NCBI GenBank assembly: GCA_021521415.1
Contig: JAIQDT010004248.1
Span: 171,291 to 235,290, forward strand
Origin: Bidens hawaiensis
Taxonomy: Eukaryota > Streptophyta > Magnoliopsida > Asterales > Asteraceae
Direction of reading: 5' to 3'
Length of the DNA stretch: 64,000 bases
Shown here: one piece after another, positions 10,941 through 23,951 of the stretch
How the letters are laid out: the number at the start of each line of letters is the position of its first letter
How positions within the stretch are numbered: the stretch's first letter is position 1
Program-made: the position numbers and the translations under genes
Notes under the pieces: generated by a model
The model's input: only the letters and a program-made list of their open reading frames with translations
Told to the model about the DNA's origin: nothing
Databases searched by the model: none

Positions 10941-13269
10941 ACTGTGTTCTGATCCTTTGAAATCCACAAAAGACTCAAAACTCCCTTCATGGCTGAACCA
11001 ACTAGCGTTGTTCAAACTCAAGCAATACCGATCCCTATCTTCAAAGGGGACAAGTATGACTACCGGAGCATAAGGATGAAGACCATCCTGCGATCATGAG
11101 ACCTATGGGACCATGTTGAGTCTGGCTACAACCACGCCGAAACCGATCAAAACAGACTCAAAGCTGCGGTGAAAAAGGACGCTTATGCCATGGCCATTAT
11201 TCAGCAGGCAGTCCACGATCAACTTTTCTCTAGAATTGCTGCTGCAAAGACTGCTAAAGAAACATGGGACATCCTGAAAATGGAGTTCCAAGGTGATGAA
11301 CAAGTAAAAGCGATTAAGTTGCAAGGCCTGAGAAGAGATTTTGAGAATCTCTCTATGAATGAAGGTGAATTTATCGGTGATTACTTCTCCCGGGTAATGG
11401 CAATCGTTAGTAAAAAACGATCATATGGGGAAGTTATCTCCGATCAAACAATCGTTGAGAAAGTTTTGAGAAGCCTTACTCCTCGATTTGATTTCATAGT
11501 TTCAACTATTGAAGTTTCATCATATCTCTCCACGTTGACTCCAATGAAGTTGATGGGATCAATGCAATCCCAGGAGGCTCGTCTCATTAGCCGATCCAAA
11601 GAAAAAGGAGAGAAGGTTGAAGAACAAGCACTACAAGTGCAGACACCAAACCGAGGCTTTCAATCAAACTACCCAAGAGGAAGAGGTCATGGTTCTTCAA
11701 GGGGTAGAGGGCGAGGTCGAACCGGAGCCCATAACAAACTCCTTCAGTGTCAGATCTGCAACAAGTACAGTCACCTAAAACGTGATTGTTGGTATAACGA
11801 GGATAATCAAGCCCAGGTTGTTACTAATGAGACTCCAACTAAAGAACCAGAAGAAGAGCAACAACATCTCTTTATGATGTTTACGGATAGCCTTGATGAG
11901 TAGTCCAATCACCTTTGGTTCTTGGACTCCGGTTGTTCTCATCATATGACCGGTGCGAAGGAAAGTTTCACTTAACTTGATGAGTCATTCACTGAAGAAG
12001 TAAATCTTGGTGATAAAAAGAAATTAATGGTGGAAGGTAAAGGAATTGTACGTATCAACTTGGCTAATGGAAGTCGCAGGTTACTTGAAGATGTCTACTA
12101 CATACCGAGATTGGAGTACAATCTCTTAAGCGTAGGCCAGCTGATGAAGAAAGGATATGCCATCATGCTTGATGAAGGGAAATGTGTTATCAAGAACAAG
12201 AAAATAGGAGTTGAGCTCATGCATATTAAGGTGGCAAAGAACAACATGTTCATAGTTGATGCTTCCAAAGTCATCTACCAACAAAACCCTTCTCATGATG
12301 GCAGACATGTAGACTCTCATTTGTGGCACTTAAGGTATGGACACTTACAATCTCAAGGTTTGAAAACCCTATCAGAGAAAAATATGGTTCGTGGTTTTCC
12401 TAGGGTACAACTTATTAATTCTTGTGAGGGTTGTATTCTTGGGAAACTAAACCAACTGCCCTATTCTTCTCACTCTTGGAGAGCAACCAAGCCACTTGAA
12501 CTAGTCAATGCATACTTATGTGGTGAGATGTAAGTGAAAAGCTTGGGTGGCAGCCTATATTATCTTCTACTCATTGATGACTTCTCAAGAATGAGTTGGG
12601 TGTATTTTTTAAAAAATAAATCTCAAGCCTTTGACAAATTTAAAATCTTTAAAAACTTGGTTGAAAAGGAAAGTGAACATCACATCAAGGTCCTTAGAAC
12701 TGACGAGGTGGTGAGTTTTGCTCTAATGAATTTAATCTTTTTTGTGATAACAATGGGATTAAAAGAGAACTCACTGTTTCATATACTCCTCAACATAATG
12801 GAGTGGTGGAACGAAAAAATCGGACAGTTATGGGGATGACACGAAGTATGTTAAAAGAAAGAGGCATGCCAAATTGTTTTTGGGCCGAGGGGGTTGCCAC
12901 TGCTGTCTACTTGCTTAATCGTGCAACAAGAAGTGAAATTCAAGATAAAACACCTTATGAATCTTGGTGTGGACATAGACCATCTGTGCATCATTTCAAA
13001 ATTTTTGGATGCATTGCTTATGGCCATGTTCCCGTCCATCAAAGAAGAAAGCTAGATGATAGGGCAGAAAAATGCATTTTCCTTGGTTATTCTCATGAAA
13101 GTAAATGGTATAGGCTATATAACCCTATTTAAAAATATTCCAAGTTAAAAGAAATGTGGTATTTTTTTGAAAATGCTAGTTGGCAATGGAAGGATGGAGA
13201 CAAGTCAAAGGACCTTGGGTTCGATGTAGCATGGGAATACCCATTTCCCTTGTCCTTGCTTGAAGAGCC

Positions 13270-15648
13270 TGTGACATTCGTCAATTTCGGGTCTTGTTTG
13301 TATTCGTTTTTGTATTTGTTTATTATGTAAACCGACCCGATTTGTAAACCGAAGCTTATATTATAATCAAAATGATGGATTTATGTTACAATATTGTTTC
13401 ACACTTGTTGGGTCTTGAAAACATCCTATTTTTATTTTTATTATTATTTATTTATTTATTTATTTTGTTGTTTTGTGTTTTTGTCTTGATCCATTTTGCA
13501 TGAAAACTCTTGTGTCTCACACCCATATTTGACCACCAACATTACCCTATATATACACCACCTTTCCTCTTCATTTTCCCTTGCTACAACTCCAAAAAAA
13601 ATAAAAAAACTCTCTCAAATATCAAAGATTCAAAGTTATCTTCTTAAGTGTTCTTGAAGGTTTTTAGTCTTTCATCTTAATTAGTTTATGTAGCCTTATT
13701 AATACTTGTTTATGGTTGTGCAACATATATATAATATACACCCCTTGTTTACCTTTGATAGTTACTTCTCCGATTCCGGTCGGTGAGGTTTCGGACCTCA
13801 TAAGGCAAGGCTTCATGGAGGACTTCGTGTCCTTGATATATATACATCTATATAACTTGTTCATACATATTAATCTTGCTTATTTTAGTTTGTTGGTCAT
13901 GTTTACAAGTTCCATGGTTATGGGTTTTTAAGAGTCTATGCTTCAGTTTAACCGTAAATAGCTCTAAACCGTAAACCGAACTTTGTTACTAGTTTTGTTA
14001 AATAATTGTTTAAACATACTTATTGTTAGATCTAAGTTTCTAAAATCATTTTTACAAATTCTATGGTTATGGATTTATAGAATCTTACCTCGGTCTTAAC
14101 CCGAAACACGATCCGAACCTAAAACCGAACTTTTGTTTAGAGACTTTATTGTTAACTTTTGGTACTTTTTATTTGTATATTATTATACAAGTTCTTTAGT
14201 GTTTGGACATGTGGAAACCATCTATGAACTTGTTGTGAGATGGAAACCGAACCAAACCGATTCTTACTCGCTTAAGACACACAAATGTGTTTTTTTAGCC
14301 ATCAAGACTTGTATATTTCTTTAAAAATAGTTACAGATTGATTTTTAAATATTTTCTTAAGTACTTGGAAATGTTGGATCCAACTTGATCTCATAACAAA
14401 GTTTGGACCGACAAAACCAAACACTCGCTTAACGTGCGTTGTTAGTTCTAAAATAATGGAACTACATACTTGGTTAAGTCTTATTAAATTTTATTGAGTT
14501 ATCTCATAACATTCAATATTTTGGAAAGTTGACTTTGGGTTTGACCAATTATCAAGACCCGAACCGACAACCCGAACACTCGATAAAAAAAACCCATTTT
14601 AGTATCTTTATTCCAAAGGGATTTACATTCTTGAATTTTATCCACCTTATTACTTAACATAGGTTGAGTAAATATTAAGGTTAGATACTTTAACCCGGTT
14701 TCGAGCAAACTTACATTTTTAAAGGGTTATTATTATAAATTCTTAAATAGTTACATTTTAAAACCTTGAACTTTAATTATTTACATTTCTCAACATTTAT
14801 TTTGTTTAAAGACCTTCAAGACAACCTTTCTAAATTCAAGACTTCTTTTCTTTTTAGGCATTGTGCGTTAAACTCATCATTCCGACAAATCTCCAAATTA
14901 TCATCTTTCAAGTTTACTACTTGAAGGTGAGTGCTTCATACCCCATTTTCCATCTTTTATTTTGGGGGTGACATTTCATACTTATTCAACAAAATGCTTT
15001 ATATTTGAATCTTAAACCACAAACGTAGTTGTATACTTTACCTAAATAATTGCTCGATTTGGTGTTCTATGCTTATATGCCTATGTGTTTATCGCTTTTG
15101 GTTGGTGGAACTATAAAATCCTAGACTATTTGGCATCCCCTTATAGCAAGGTGTCGTTAACGTAATGCAATTAATGATAACTATAAAATCCTAGACTATT
15201 TGGCATCCCCTTATAGCTAGGTGTCGCTAATGTGTTTAGCGATATCTATTTATCCAAATTACCACTTTTATTTATCGTTTCGTATGCAAGTTTTGTGGCT
15301 ATCTTTATTATATACTAATATGATTTAAACTTATGAATTGCTCACCAACCTTTGTGTTGACAAACTTTATTTTATGAAATGTTGCAGGTTTGCATCTTTG
15401 TTGATTTATGATTGTGAAGAAAACGACATCAAAGACCTTATGATATTAGTAAAAAATGAACAATATCAAATTTGACATATTTTGTGATATCTTGTTTATG
15501 GTTATTTTATGGATAATTGTTATATGATATTTTCGATGTTGTGAAATGAAATTAGTTTATTAAATACTGTCACTTTAATTAGTGTCATGTGCTTATGGAC
15601 AATCGTTACACCTCGGCATGTTCCGCCGCCTTTGGTCGGGGTGTGACA
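13270..15648 (+). mobile_element. Solo LTR B, 2379 bp, inserted in copia pol
   Basis: It starts TGTGACATTCG and ends GGGGTGTGACA, with a perfect TSD GAGCC at 13265-13269 and 15649-15653. Removing it restores the copia reading across the site (LLEEP continues into HVIDNG). A TATATATA box near 13546 with a pyrimidine-rich stretch after it fits an LTR promoter on the plus strand. The GGTGTGACA end is shared with the LTRs at 55841-61886 and, in reverse, with 47631 and 50857, so a related gypsy-like family is likely. Confidence 0.93.
15109..15248 (+). repeat. Two-copy 70-bp tandem duplication inside solo LTR B
   Basis: The block from aactataaaatcctagac to the aggtgtcg region occurs at 15109 and again at 15179, with a few differences. 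Confidence 0.88.
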
Positions 15649-17504
15649 GAGCCTCATGTGATTGATAATGGCACATCAGTGGGTGAAGGTCAAACTTCTT
15701 CACCTATACCTTCTAATGCAAGTACCATAAATAGCCTTATTTCACCTAATATTCATCAGTCCACTACACCCTCTTCTTTAACTCCTACAAGCTCACCTTA
15801 TATTACCTCACAAATACCTATGACACCTACCAATTCTTTGACCACTCAACCTAATATATGCTCAAATCCCAACTACCCACATATTCCTTCAAAAAGAAAA
15901 ACCAAAATTCCCACTTGGCTACAAGATTATGAAAGTGGAGAGGGGCTATCAGATGAAGAAGCTCACTTTCTTGCCCTCTCCATTTTTTACCCTACCACTT
16001 TTTGTGAGCCTGCTAAGAAACCTGAATGACAGAATGCAATGGCCAATGAGCTCGCAGCAATTGAAAAGCATGACACTTGGGAATTGGTTAGTTTACCTTC
16101 AGGAAAAAACGTAGTTGGGTTGAAATGGCTTTATAAGACAAAAATTGGAGCAGACGGGGAGATCATGAAGTATAAAGCAAGGTTGGTTGTAAAGGGATAC
16201 TCACAACAGTATGGGATCGACTACCAGGAGACTTTTGCTCCGGTTGCTCGATTCGAGACTATTCGGGTTGTCATAGCTGTTGCTGCTCAAAGAGGTTGGA
16301 AACTACATCAGTTAGATGTAAAAACAGCCTTCTTAAATGGTGAGCTAACTGAAGAAATTTATGTAAATCAACCTGAAGGGTTCGAGAAGGTTGGAAGTGA
16401 AGACAAGGTGTATCGTTTAAAGAAGGCCTTGTATGGGCTCAAACAAGCCCCACGGGCCTGGTACTCTAGAATTGATGGGTACTTTACTCAAAATGGCTAT
16501 GCTAGAAGCAACAACGAGCCAACTTTGTATGTTAAGAAGGTGGATAATGAGATAATATATGTGTGTTTATATGTAGATGACATCGTTTATACTAGCTCAT
16601 CTGCACAACTGCTAAAGGAGTTCAAATGGAGCATGAGTTTGAAATGTCTGATATGGGCCTACTAAAGCTCTTTTTGGGTTTGGAAATAAAACAGACTTCT
16701 AAAGGGGTGTTCTTATCATAAGAAAAGTATGCTAAGTCCCTTATTGCCAAGGTTGGCATAAAAGACTCTCATGTTGAAAACACACCTATGAATGCAAATG
16801 AAAGATTGCTTCGTGATGACAAGGTAGAAAAAACAAATGAGACTTTATTTAGAAGCCTAGTTGGTGGTTTAATTTATTTGACCCATACCAGGCCCGACTT
16901 AGCATATTCCATTAGTTTGATTTCATGTTTCATGCAAGCTCCATCTAAGTTACACCTGGGTGCTGCCAAACGAGTTGTGAAGTATGTGGCAGGCACAATT
17001 AATTATGGGATTTGGTATGAGAAAGGTGTTCCCATCCGGTTAGTTGGATACTCAGATAGCGACTGGGCAAGTTCCATCGATGATAGGAAAAGCATTTCAG
17101 CTAGTGTTTACTCTCTTGGAAGCGGAGCAGTGATGTGGAGCTCTAAGAAATAGAATACGGTCACACTCTCAAGCACAGAGGCAGAGTATGTAGCGTCCTC
17201 AGCAGCCACATGTCAGGCCATATGGTTAAGAAGAATTTTAAGTAATTTGGATGTGGTGCAAGAAACCCCCTACAGTCATTTTCTGTGATAATCAATCTGC
17301 CATTAACCTATCCAAGAATCCAATATGCATGGTCGCTCCAAACATATAGAGATCAAACATCATTACATTCGTGACATGGTGGCTGAACAAGAAATTTCCC
17401 CGGAGTATTGTGGTACTAATATGCAAGTTGCAGATGTCTTGACTAAGGCTTTAGCTCATGAAACGTTTGTTCAATTCCATCATCTTTTGGGAGTTGAGGA
17501 GTTT

Positions 17505-17517
17505 GAAGCAAGGGGGA
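17505..17517 (+). other. Polypurine tract of the copia element
   Basis: The purine-rich run gaagcaaggggga lies immediately before the 3' LTR start TGATAAAA, at the expected place for plus-strand priming. Confidence 0.8.
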
Positions 17518-19484
17518 TGATAAAAATGCTCCAAGCCTCCACATGCAAAGTAGCTAACTAGTCAACAGTAGAAGGAGTCAGAGTATAATCGTGGGCCAAG
17601 TTATGTACATGTTAGTTTTGTTTGTTTTTGAATAAGTTTGTTTTGTTCAATGTGTCCTTTATTTTAGTATTGATGTGTTGTAAAACACATGTATTTTTCG
17701 CACGTTTTATCTAAGTATTGTAATATATTTTATGTGCTTTTACTTAATTTATATAGGTTTTACATATATTTAATAATTATATAGGTTTTGGGTTACAAGG
17801 AAGAGAAACCAAGCTTTTGGAGTAGTTTACGAGCCTTTTACACATAGTTTTCAAGTAAAAACTCAAGGCCCGGTCCGTTACATCATGGAAAAGCCCAAGC
17901 CTACTATTATATTATATTATAAAAAAGAAAAAAAACCTAGCAGCCAAGGAGCTGGCCGATCGCAGCAGGCAGCAGGAAGGAAGCAAGGGAAAATCTTTTT
18001 TCGGTTTAGGGTTTGATCGTGTGGCGGCTAGGGAAGGAAGAAGGAAGCAAGTGCAAGCCTCGGGATCATTCACCATCAGTTTTTACAGCCACGAGCAGCC
18101 TCAGAATACCCAATATTCTTTCAATAATTTCATTGTTCATCAACTTTGATTTCTTGTTTAATTGTTAACTAGTTTTGCAATTACTTGAAAGATTGATTTG
18201 TTATTGATTATTGTTGATCATTGGATGTTTGTTAAGATGATTGGTATGAGTTTAATGATGTGTTTATTAAATGTTCATGGCTGTCCAAAAAGTATGAGAG
18301 GCTAATCTTGTTAGTTCTACCTAGGGATGATGTTAATTGTTAGGTTTTGATAGGTTTTATGGATTGTTTGATTGATAGACCTTAATTGCTATTGTAAAGT
18401 TTGATTTAGACTTGAAATAGGTTGTGTTTAAGGGCTGGAAATTTTGGTGATTCATTGCATAAACCCCGTGTGTCGGTTGATTAGTTTTGTATTGATTGAT
18501 CGGTGCATTGTTTGATTCTAGACTTTGTGTTTAGGGTTTGCTTGCGGTAGGTACCACCGTAGGGTTTTGTTGCATGATTATTTGGTTTAAGTGCAGCGGT
18601 TAGACACCTTCTTTGAGACCGAGAGGTGATAGGAAGTTAGGGTTGTCTCATTGCCTTTGCATGCTAGAATAAGAATTGCGCGAGAGCGAGTTTGTTTCTT
18701 GTCAGGTTTAGGTGTTTTAAGCGACTAGTTGATCTATTTTAGTTTAAGTTGAATTGTTCCTCTATCCTTGGTTGTGTAGTATTCATTGCCATTAGGGTCG
18801 AGTGTTGGTGAGACCGAGAGGTGATCCTTCATTAGAACACGTTAGCAATTGTTTCCCGGTTTGGTCGTTTTAGCCGATCTTGAGTAGTTTAGGCTTGTTG
18901 AGTGAGACCGAGAGGTAATCCAGTGAGCCCGAGTGATCCTTAGTCGTGTCATCTTTAGGGACCGGTGTCTTGAAGTCATCCAATCCATTAGCTTGTTAGG
19001 CCTACAATTTGATTCAGACCTAGGTAAACGTTTTTCTCCATCCTAAGTTAACACAGTTAGTTTGTCGTTAAGTTTTCTATTTTAGGTAACTTTTGTCGGT
19101 CAGTCTAGTTAGTTCAGTTAAGTTAAAAGAAATCAAAAATCAATTAAATATTATTCTAAGGTAGGTCTTGTCTAGGGTTAGTAATCGTTAGCGTCTTACG
19201 TGTCCACGTGTTCGATACTCGGACTTCCTAGGTCTATACTACTTGCGATCGGTACACTTGCCGGTTGTGTGTGGTTTTAGGATTTTCGTTTTAATATTAA
19301 AGCTTAGTTGTGAGAGTCATTATTATAGGGTTATTAGACACACATCAAGTATGTTTGTTATCTTCTCTTCTTATTTAAGAATGGTCCTTGTGCTCTGTAA
19401 CTTCACAAACAATCAATATCAAAAAAGTATTCTCTTTCCATACTCTCTTACTTTTGCTTAGAATCTATATCACTGATCTCATCA
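17518..19484 (+). repeat. 3' LTR of the copia element, split by solo LTR C
   Basis: LTR sequence is at 17518-17670 and 19353-19484, 285 bp in total, matching the 5' LTR. The gap is filled by solo LTR C and its duplicated AGTAT. Confidence 0.93.
17671..19347 (+). mobile_element. Solo LTR C, 1677 bp, inserted in the copia 3' LTR
   Basis: The ends TGATGTGT and ACACATCA form an 8-bp inverted terminus. They are flanked by a perfect TSD AGTAT (17666-17670 and 19348-19352). The uninterrupted 5' LTR of the host element shows the empty site. It has no coding region. It contains several copies of gtgagaccgagaggtgatcc-like text (near 18620, 18810 and 18905). The family is not recognised; its ends differ from the TGTRAC...GTGACA LTRs of this window. 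Strand is uncertain. Confidence 0.92.
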
Positions 19485-19619
19485 AATTTTGATTAGCTGT
19501 TTAGACCACTCATATTATGCTAGCTTTGGGTAATTTCTCTATGTTTGTTACACCTTATGCTCTATTAACCTTTTTGATTAGTGATATCTATTTTTGACAG
19601 AATTTGATCATTTTTTTGT

Positions 19620-19740
19620 GATGCCTTACATGTGACACACTATTCTGCACCTAGCAGTCGGTGTCGACGATCTTAAATCTATGATAGATAAAGCTCATGA
19701 GTTGGGATTGGTTCTTCTCGTGGATATCATGCACGATTGA
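19620..19740 (+). pseudogene. Starch-branching enzyme exon fragment
   Basis: Translation gives LHVTHYSAPSSR, then after a one-base frame change [20 protein letters not shown]. This matches the conserved part of plant 1,4-alpha-glucan branching enzymes, where [29 protein letters not shown] precedes the DIVHSH active-site region. The frame change and a stop right after DIMHD show it is a dead fragment. It lies between the copia element and the Helitron 3' end, consistent with capture by the Helitron. Confidence 0.85.
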
Positions 19741-20559
19741 TCTTAAATTAAGGGTTGCAATCATGAAACTTTACTTTTATTTGAAAGTTACTGCTTGAAA
19801 ATGGCGTGAGATAAGATGTTATGTATTCAATGAAAACTGGTATTCAAATCCATAAATTATAATTTTACATTGATGACACAGATTTCCTGATATCATCAGC
19901 CCAGAACTGGAATGAGTTTACATGCTAAAGTATTCTAATTCTCAAGCTAATATAACTTATACATCAGGTTCGGATATTTGTCATTGAAGAGTTGGGATAT
20001 TGATGGTGAATACATTTTTCTTCTATGTTATGCAGGTATGAAAGAGACCATAAAACTGCTTTTTGGCTACATGTAGTCTTCACAACCTACTGAACGCATC
20101 TTTACTCTGTGAAAAGGGTTTTACTCCACTTAATTTTGAGGTCTGTTAGCCTACATATTTCTAGCTGCCACATGATCCTCAACTACCCAAATGAGTTTCC
20201 ATGTCTTACTTTCTTGTTTACGTGTGTTGTCGCAAGGTTTAAATGCTCTCGCATTTTTGTTTGTTTCATGTCAGCCCAGCCCGTATACTGTACAATATAT
20301 TCATTAAACTTTATTTCTGTATAAGTTGTTTTTATAGATTTAATATTGTTGATCTCCCGTGTTACATAACTTAGGTTTAAGATTGACTGTTAATATTTAA
20401 ACAATGGTGTGATTAGAATTAGGTTGAGTGATTCGACTTGTGCATGTGATTTGACCAACTAAAACTCTTGAAAAGTAGCAAGTCAATGTGATTATGAGGT
20501 TAAGATCAATATCGTATTTAAATATCATTTTGGATTTTTATAATTTAATGGCTATTTTT

Positions 20560-23200
20560 TTTTCTTTTTCAGACAAAATTTAGTTCATTCGACATCGGTG
20601 TATGGCCTAATATGCCCTACTTCAAGGTTAAAGAAACCCCAAAATTTCCTAGAATCACTTACCTACTACCTTATTGAGTACGCCAAATTTTCGATACGCT
20701 TTTTATCGTTAAATTTCCATATCTAATCTTTGTTTTATATAAATACTTACATTATTTGTACACAAAGATGGAAATAATGAGCTGACTTTATTGACTATAT
20801 TCCTCTTTTCAGATTGGAATCTCTTTACTACCTCCATTGGGTACGCTTTTTATTCGCTGAATTTTCAACCGCTTCATAACCACCCCCAAATGACGGTTTT
20901 AAGTAAGCTTCTGTTTGGTACCATGCGTATCAAACCATATGATTGGGTGGATGATGGTGCTTCAATCTCTTCATAGGTTGAGTTCTTAAATAAAGAAATA
21001 ATATTTTCGAATTAATTACGCAAGAATGTCGTAACTATAATTTATAAGTAGAAAAAACAACATATAATTAGCTAAACGGGCCTGCCGAGTTACGAGCTCA
21101 GGTCAAAATACATACTTTTTTACTGGTTAAAACGGATCAGGTTGACTTTAGTAATGGGGTTAGGTTAAAAAAATATTTTTTACTGGTCAAAACGGGTCTG
21201 GTTGACTTTAGCTGCGGGTTCACATCAAAACATGTACTTTTTGGCTGGTCAAAACGTGTCGGTTTACTTTAGATTTATGGAACGTAACCCATACCCGTGT
21301 TTCATCAGGTGAAGCTAAACCCATTGGGGTGTGCTTGGCAAGGGTTAAGTTGTTAACTATAGATATATTACTTTTCCATATTAATCACATAAGAATGTCG
21401 TGAATTATTATTAAGTAGAAACATGCTGGTTCAATAAATGGTTTAATCAAAACATGTACTTTTGTACTGGTCAAAATGGGTTGGTTAACTTTGTGTTCAT
21501 GTAACGAAACTAATGCACTCGTGTTTCTTCAGGTAGTGTGAGTCCTTAGTGGCCTGTTAGTGTTCGCTCGACGAAACTCAAACTTAACTATGCATTCACC
21601 ACCCCATGCCGACGCGTTAATTCTTTACCTGACGAGGGTGGTAGCATGCATTGGTTTACCGCCATTACGTCATGTGTGGTTCCTAATGTTCTGTGATCGC
21701 CATACTGTGACCCTGAAGGCCACCACTGCAGGTGTTATCACACCCATCCCTTGGTGTGTTTTCCAGGTTTATTAGTTACTACTCATAACTTTCTCTTATT
21801 TAAACAATTACCACTTGTTTATTTCCATTAATAATTCATAAAAATTGAAACTTTATAACAGTCGATGATAAAAAGTTTCCCGATGATCAGAAGATCGTAG
21901 ACCACGCATGGCTTGAGGAGATAGATAAGCCCACAGCCTTAAAGGTGGTTAGAGCACCATACAACAGGCCAAAAAATGTCGAGAGGTGATGAATCACGTG
22001 TTAGATAGGCAATTCACAAAGTGATTGGAGTTTTGATGGCCTCATATAAGAGATTAATACCATAAATCATAAACTTCAAACATTCTTAATGCTTCCTTTA
22101 CATTTCACCAAAAGTCACTCAAGGTACCATTATATCATTAGAGAATCCTCAATATATCCCCTGTTTTTCCACCAACGACTTTTTTTTGCAGTGATGTTTC
22201 AGATGATGAATTTGATGATGATGATGACAATGATGTTTATGAGGAGAATAATAGCAGAGATGTGACGATTGGTACTTGTTTTACACCTTTGGTTGTGAGG
22301 ATGTCTATTAAAGGTTGTTATTCATCATTTCCGTTTTTTGTGATATAAAAGACTTCATATATGATTCTGACTTCTTCATATTTTATAGTGACAGTGAAGA
22401 TTCTGATAACTAGTCAAGCAGTGGGGCCCAATGGACTTTGATGGAAAAGGGTGGAGTTATTGAAGGTGCATTAATCGAGCTAAGCCATGAACACCAACTT
22501 AATCTTAATATTGCACTTTGTTTTTTTTTTTTTTTATCTTTTTTACCGCCTATGAGCCTTAACTTTTAGATATACGATCAAATATTAAACTTGTTCTTTA
22601 AATATTTCTGATAAATGAGAAGTAAAAGCCCGTCTATCTGTGTATGGAGCCGATCTTTCAAATGAAAAGGCCAAATTTAGGAATGCACTTTCCAAAGAAA
22701 GGAGTCTTGCATTAAAATAGTCTGTTGTGTATTTTTTTTTCTTTCCAATTTTGAGCTTGTTAGTATGTTGATCTATTTTATTTATTTATTATTTCTATAG
22801 TGAAAAAGAACTTGAGAATAATTTGACTGATGTTCAGAGGCACCATCAATACACATCCCGTGTAGAAGAAAAAAAGATATGAGACGATGCCACAATTGAA
22901 GAGGAAAAAACATAAAAACTTTAAAAGAAGAAAAAATCCATCAAGAAAAATTAAAAGCAGAAGAGGTATTTAGAAAATACACATTTCTATAGTTATATCT
23001 GATCTTATTCGGTTATATTATTGTTAAAGAGTTGTTTAATTCTCATATTTTGCGTGCAGGCCAAGCATCAAGTTGAAAAGAAGAAAGAGGAATCAGCTCA
23101 AGCTAAAGCATTGGAAGCGGAAACGAGTTGTTCAACAAGCATATGAAGTGGCGGTTCCTAAGGCTATGACTACTTCACAAGGAATGGTTTCTAAGTAATC
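20560..23200 (+). pseudogene. Exon-like pieces of unrecognised captured genes
   Basis: Several short coding-like stretches are bordered by AG and GT. They lie at 20573-20627; 20812-20976 ([16 protein letters not shown]); 21591-21770 (HSPPHADALILYLTRV); 21862-21986, ending AG before GTGATG (VDDKKFPDDQKIVDHAWLEE); 22192-22280 (acidic, DVSDDEFDDDDDNDVYEEN); 22389-22450; 22800-22920; and 23060-23150, rich in Lys and Glu (QAKHQVEKKKEESAQAKAL). Stops interrupt several. I do not recognise the source gene or genes. The alternation of exon-like and AT-rich parts argues for copied genomic DNA with introns. Confidence 0.45.
21105..21500 (+). repeat. Degenerate tandem repeat, 60-70 bp unit
   Basis: Four copies of a unit with the words tactggtcaaaacgggtc and ggttgactttag, separated by variable text, within the putative Helitron. 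Confidence 0.7.
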
Positions 23201-23920
23201 TAGAAAGGACCTGCGGCTGCCAGCACAGTAATTGGTCAGGGTAATACAGCCGCTTCGGCTTAGAAATAATGTAGACTGGATAAAGATACGTGCTTGTCTG
23301 TTTTCTATGATATTTCATCAAGCGACAAAGATCCTTCTAGAAATGTAAATCCACATTTGTATATAAAAAGTGTTATGGACTGTTTGAAAAAATTAAATAA
23401 TGCATTTTGACTTTTTAATGTCAAAGTTCAATTAATTTTCTTTTCCTCACTCAAACATAAGTGGAGTGACGATTTTCATTTGAAGTTGTAAATATTTTAC
23501 CACAAGTATCAACATTAAAAATAGCAAATCGTAAATAAGTTTTACCTAAATGTATTACACCATATAAACTAATATTTGATAGTGTTTATTGTTTTTTTCC
23601 TTTTCCTTTCCCTTTTCATAATAACAGGATGCATATCATGGTAAGAGGTTGAGGTGTAAATATAAGCAAAAAGTTGTTGTATATCTATCATGTTATAATA
23701 GTGTGTACATTTGTTGTAAGCGTTAATTCTTATCTTGATTAGAATTTGTCATGTATCTGCTGATTTGAGTTACGTTAAAAACCAGATACCCGCCGCGAAT
23801 CAGTACCAACGTTCGGGCAATGCTTTGTTTATCCAAAGGATTCAAATAGCTTTAAACAATGATAGATACATTGTAGCTGCATAACTATTCACGTACCGAA
23901 CTGCAACCTCTGTTTTCGTC

Positions 23921-23950
23921 CCCGCCGCAATTCGCGGGCTCTCCTACTAG
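23921..23950 (+). other. Helitron 3' terminus: hairpin and CTAG end
   Basis: A five-base-pair stem CCCGC/GCGGG with an eight-base loop is followed by CTCTCCTA and the terminal CTAG, with T next at 23951. Confidence 0.78.
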
Positions 23951-23951
23951 T

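Larger units (their letters stand above)
10989..17561 (+). pseudogene. Copia gag-pol polyprotein, broken and interrupted
   Basis: The frame starts at ATG 10989 (MAEPTSVVQTQ) and meets a stop at about 11097 where the context suggests a former Arg codon. Gag continues to 11903 with a CQICNKYSHLKRDC zinc knuckle. Then come the protease motif FLDSGCSHHMTG (about 11925), the GAG-pre-integrase HLWHLRYGHLQSQGL and CEGCILGK zinc ligands (12320-12450), and the integrase core with LLLIDDFSRMSWVYF and SYTPQHNGVVERKNR. A 2.4-kb solo LTR interrupts pol at 13270-15648. Pol resumes with reverse transcriptase (ARLVVKGYSQQYGIDYQETF, LDVKTAFLNGEL, CLYVDDIVY at about 16565), a frameshift near 16618, then the RNase H block (SDSDWASS, SSTEAEYVASS) and HIEIKHHYIRDMV at the end. 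Stops lie at about 11097, 11901, 11973, 12531, 13130, 16027, 16720, 17151 and 17287. Usual copia domain order, with no extra envelope-like frame. Confidence 0.95.
10648..19484 (+). mobile_element. Decayed Ty1/copia element with two nested solo LTRs
   Basis: The 5' LTR is 10648-10927 and the 3' LTR is 17518-17670 joined to 19353-19484. The TSD AATTT is present at 10643-10647 and 19485-19489. Internal order is PBS, gag, protease, integrase, reverse transcriptase, RNase H, polypurine tract, as in Ty1/copia. Two later LTRs sit inside it, at 13270-15648 (in pol) and 17671-19347 (in the 3' LTR). The coding region carries many stops and frameshifts, so it is dead. Confidence 0.95.
9824..23950 (+). 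mobile_element. Probable Helitron with gene fragments, split by a copia element
   Basis: The left end TCTATATTATCTATAAAAC, preceded by A, has the form of a plant Helitron 5' terminus. The right end has a small hairpin (CCCGC 23921-23925, GCGGG 23934-23938), then twelve bases further on CTAG, followed by T. Insertion between A and T without target duplication, 5' TC, 3' CTRR and a subterminal hairpin are the Helitron hallmarks. About 5.3 kb belongs to the Helitron and 8.8 kb to the nested copia element. It carries a fragment of a starch-branching enzyme gene and several exon-like pieces with splice-like borders. No Rep/helicase reading frame was seen, so it would be non-autonomous. The 3' end is the stronger evidence; pairing with this 5' end is inferred. 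Confidence 0.65.

Noticed and set aside
15589..15654. Start of the open frame beginning at 15589 as a real protein start
   Set aside because: The first 20 codons or so are solo LTR B sequence; the rest is interrupted copia pol.
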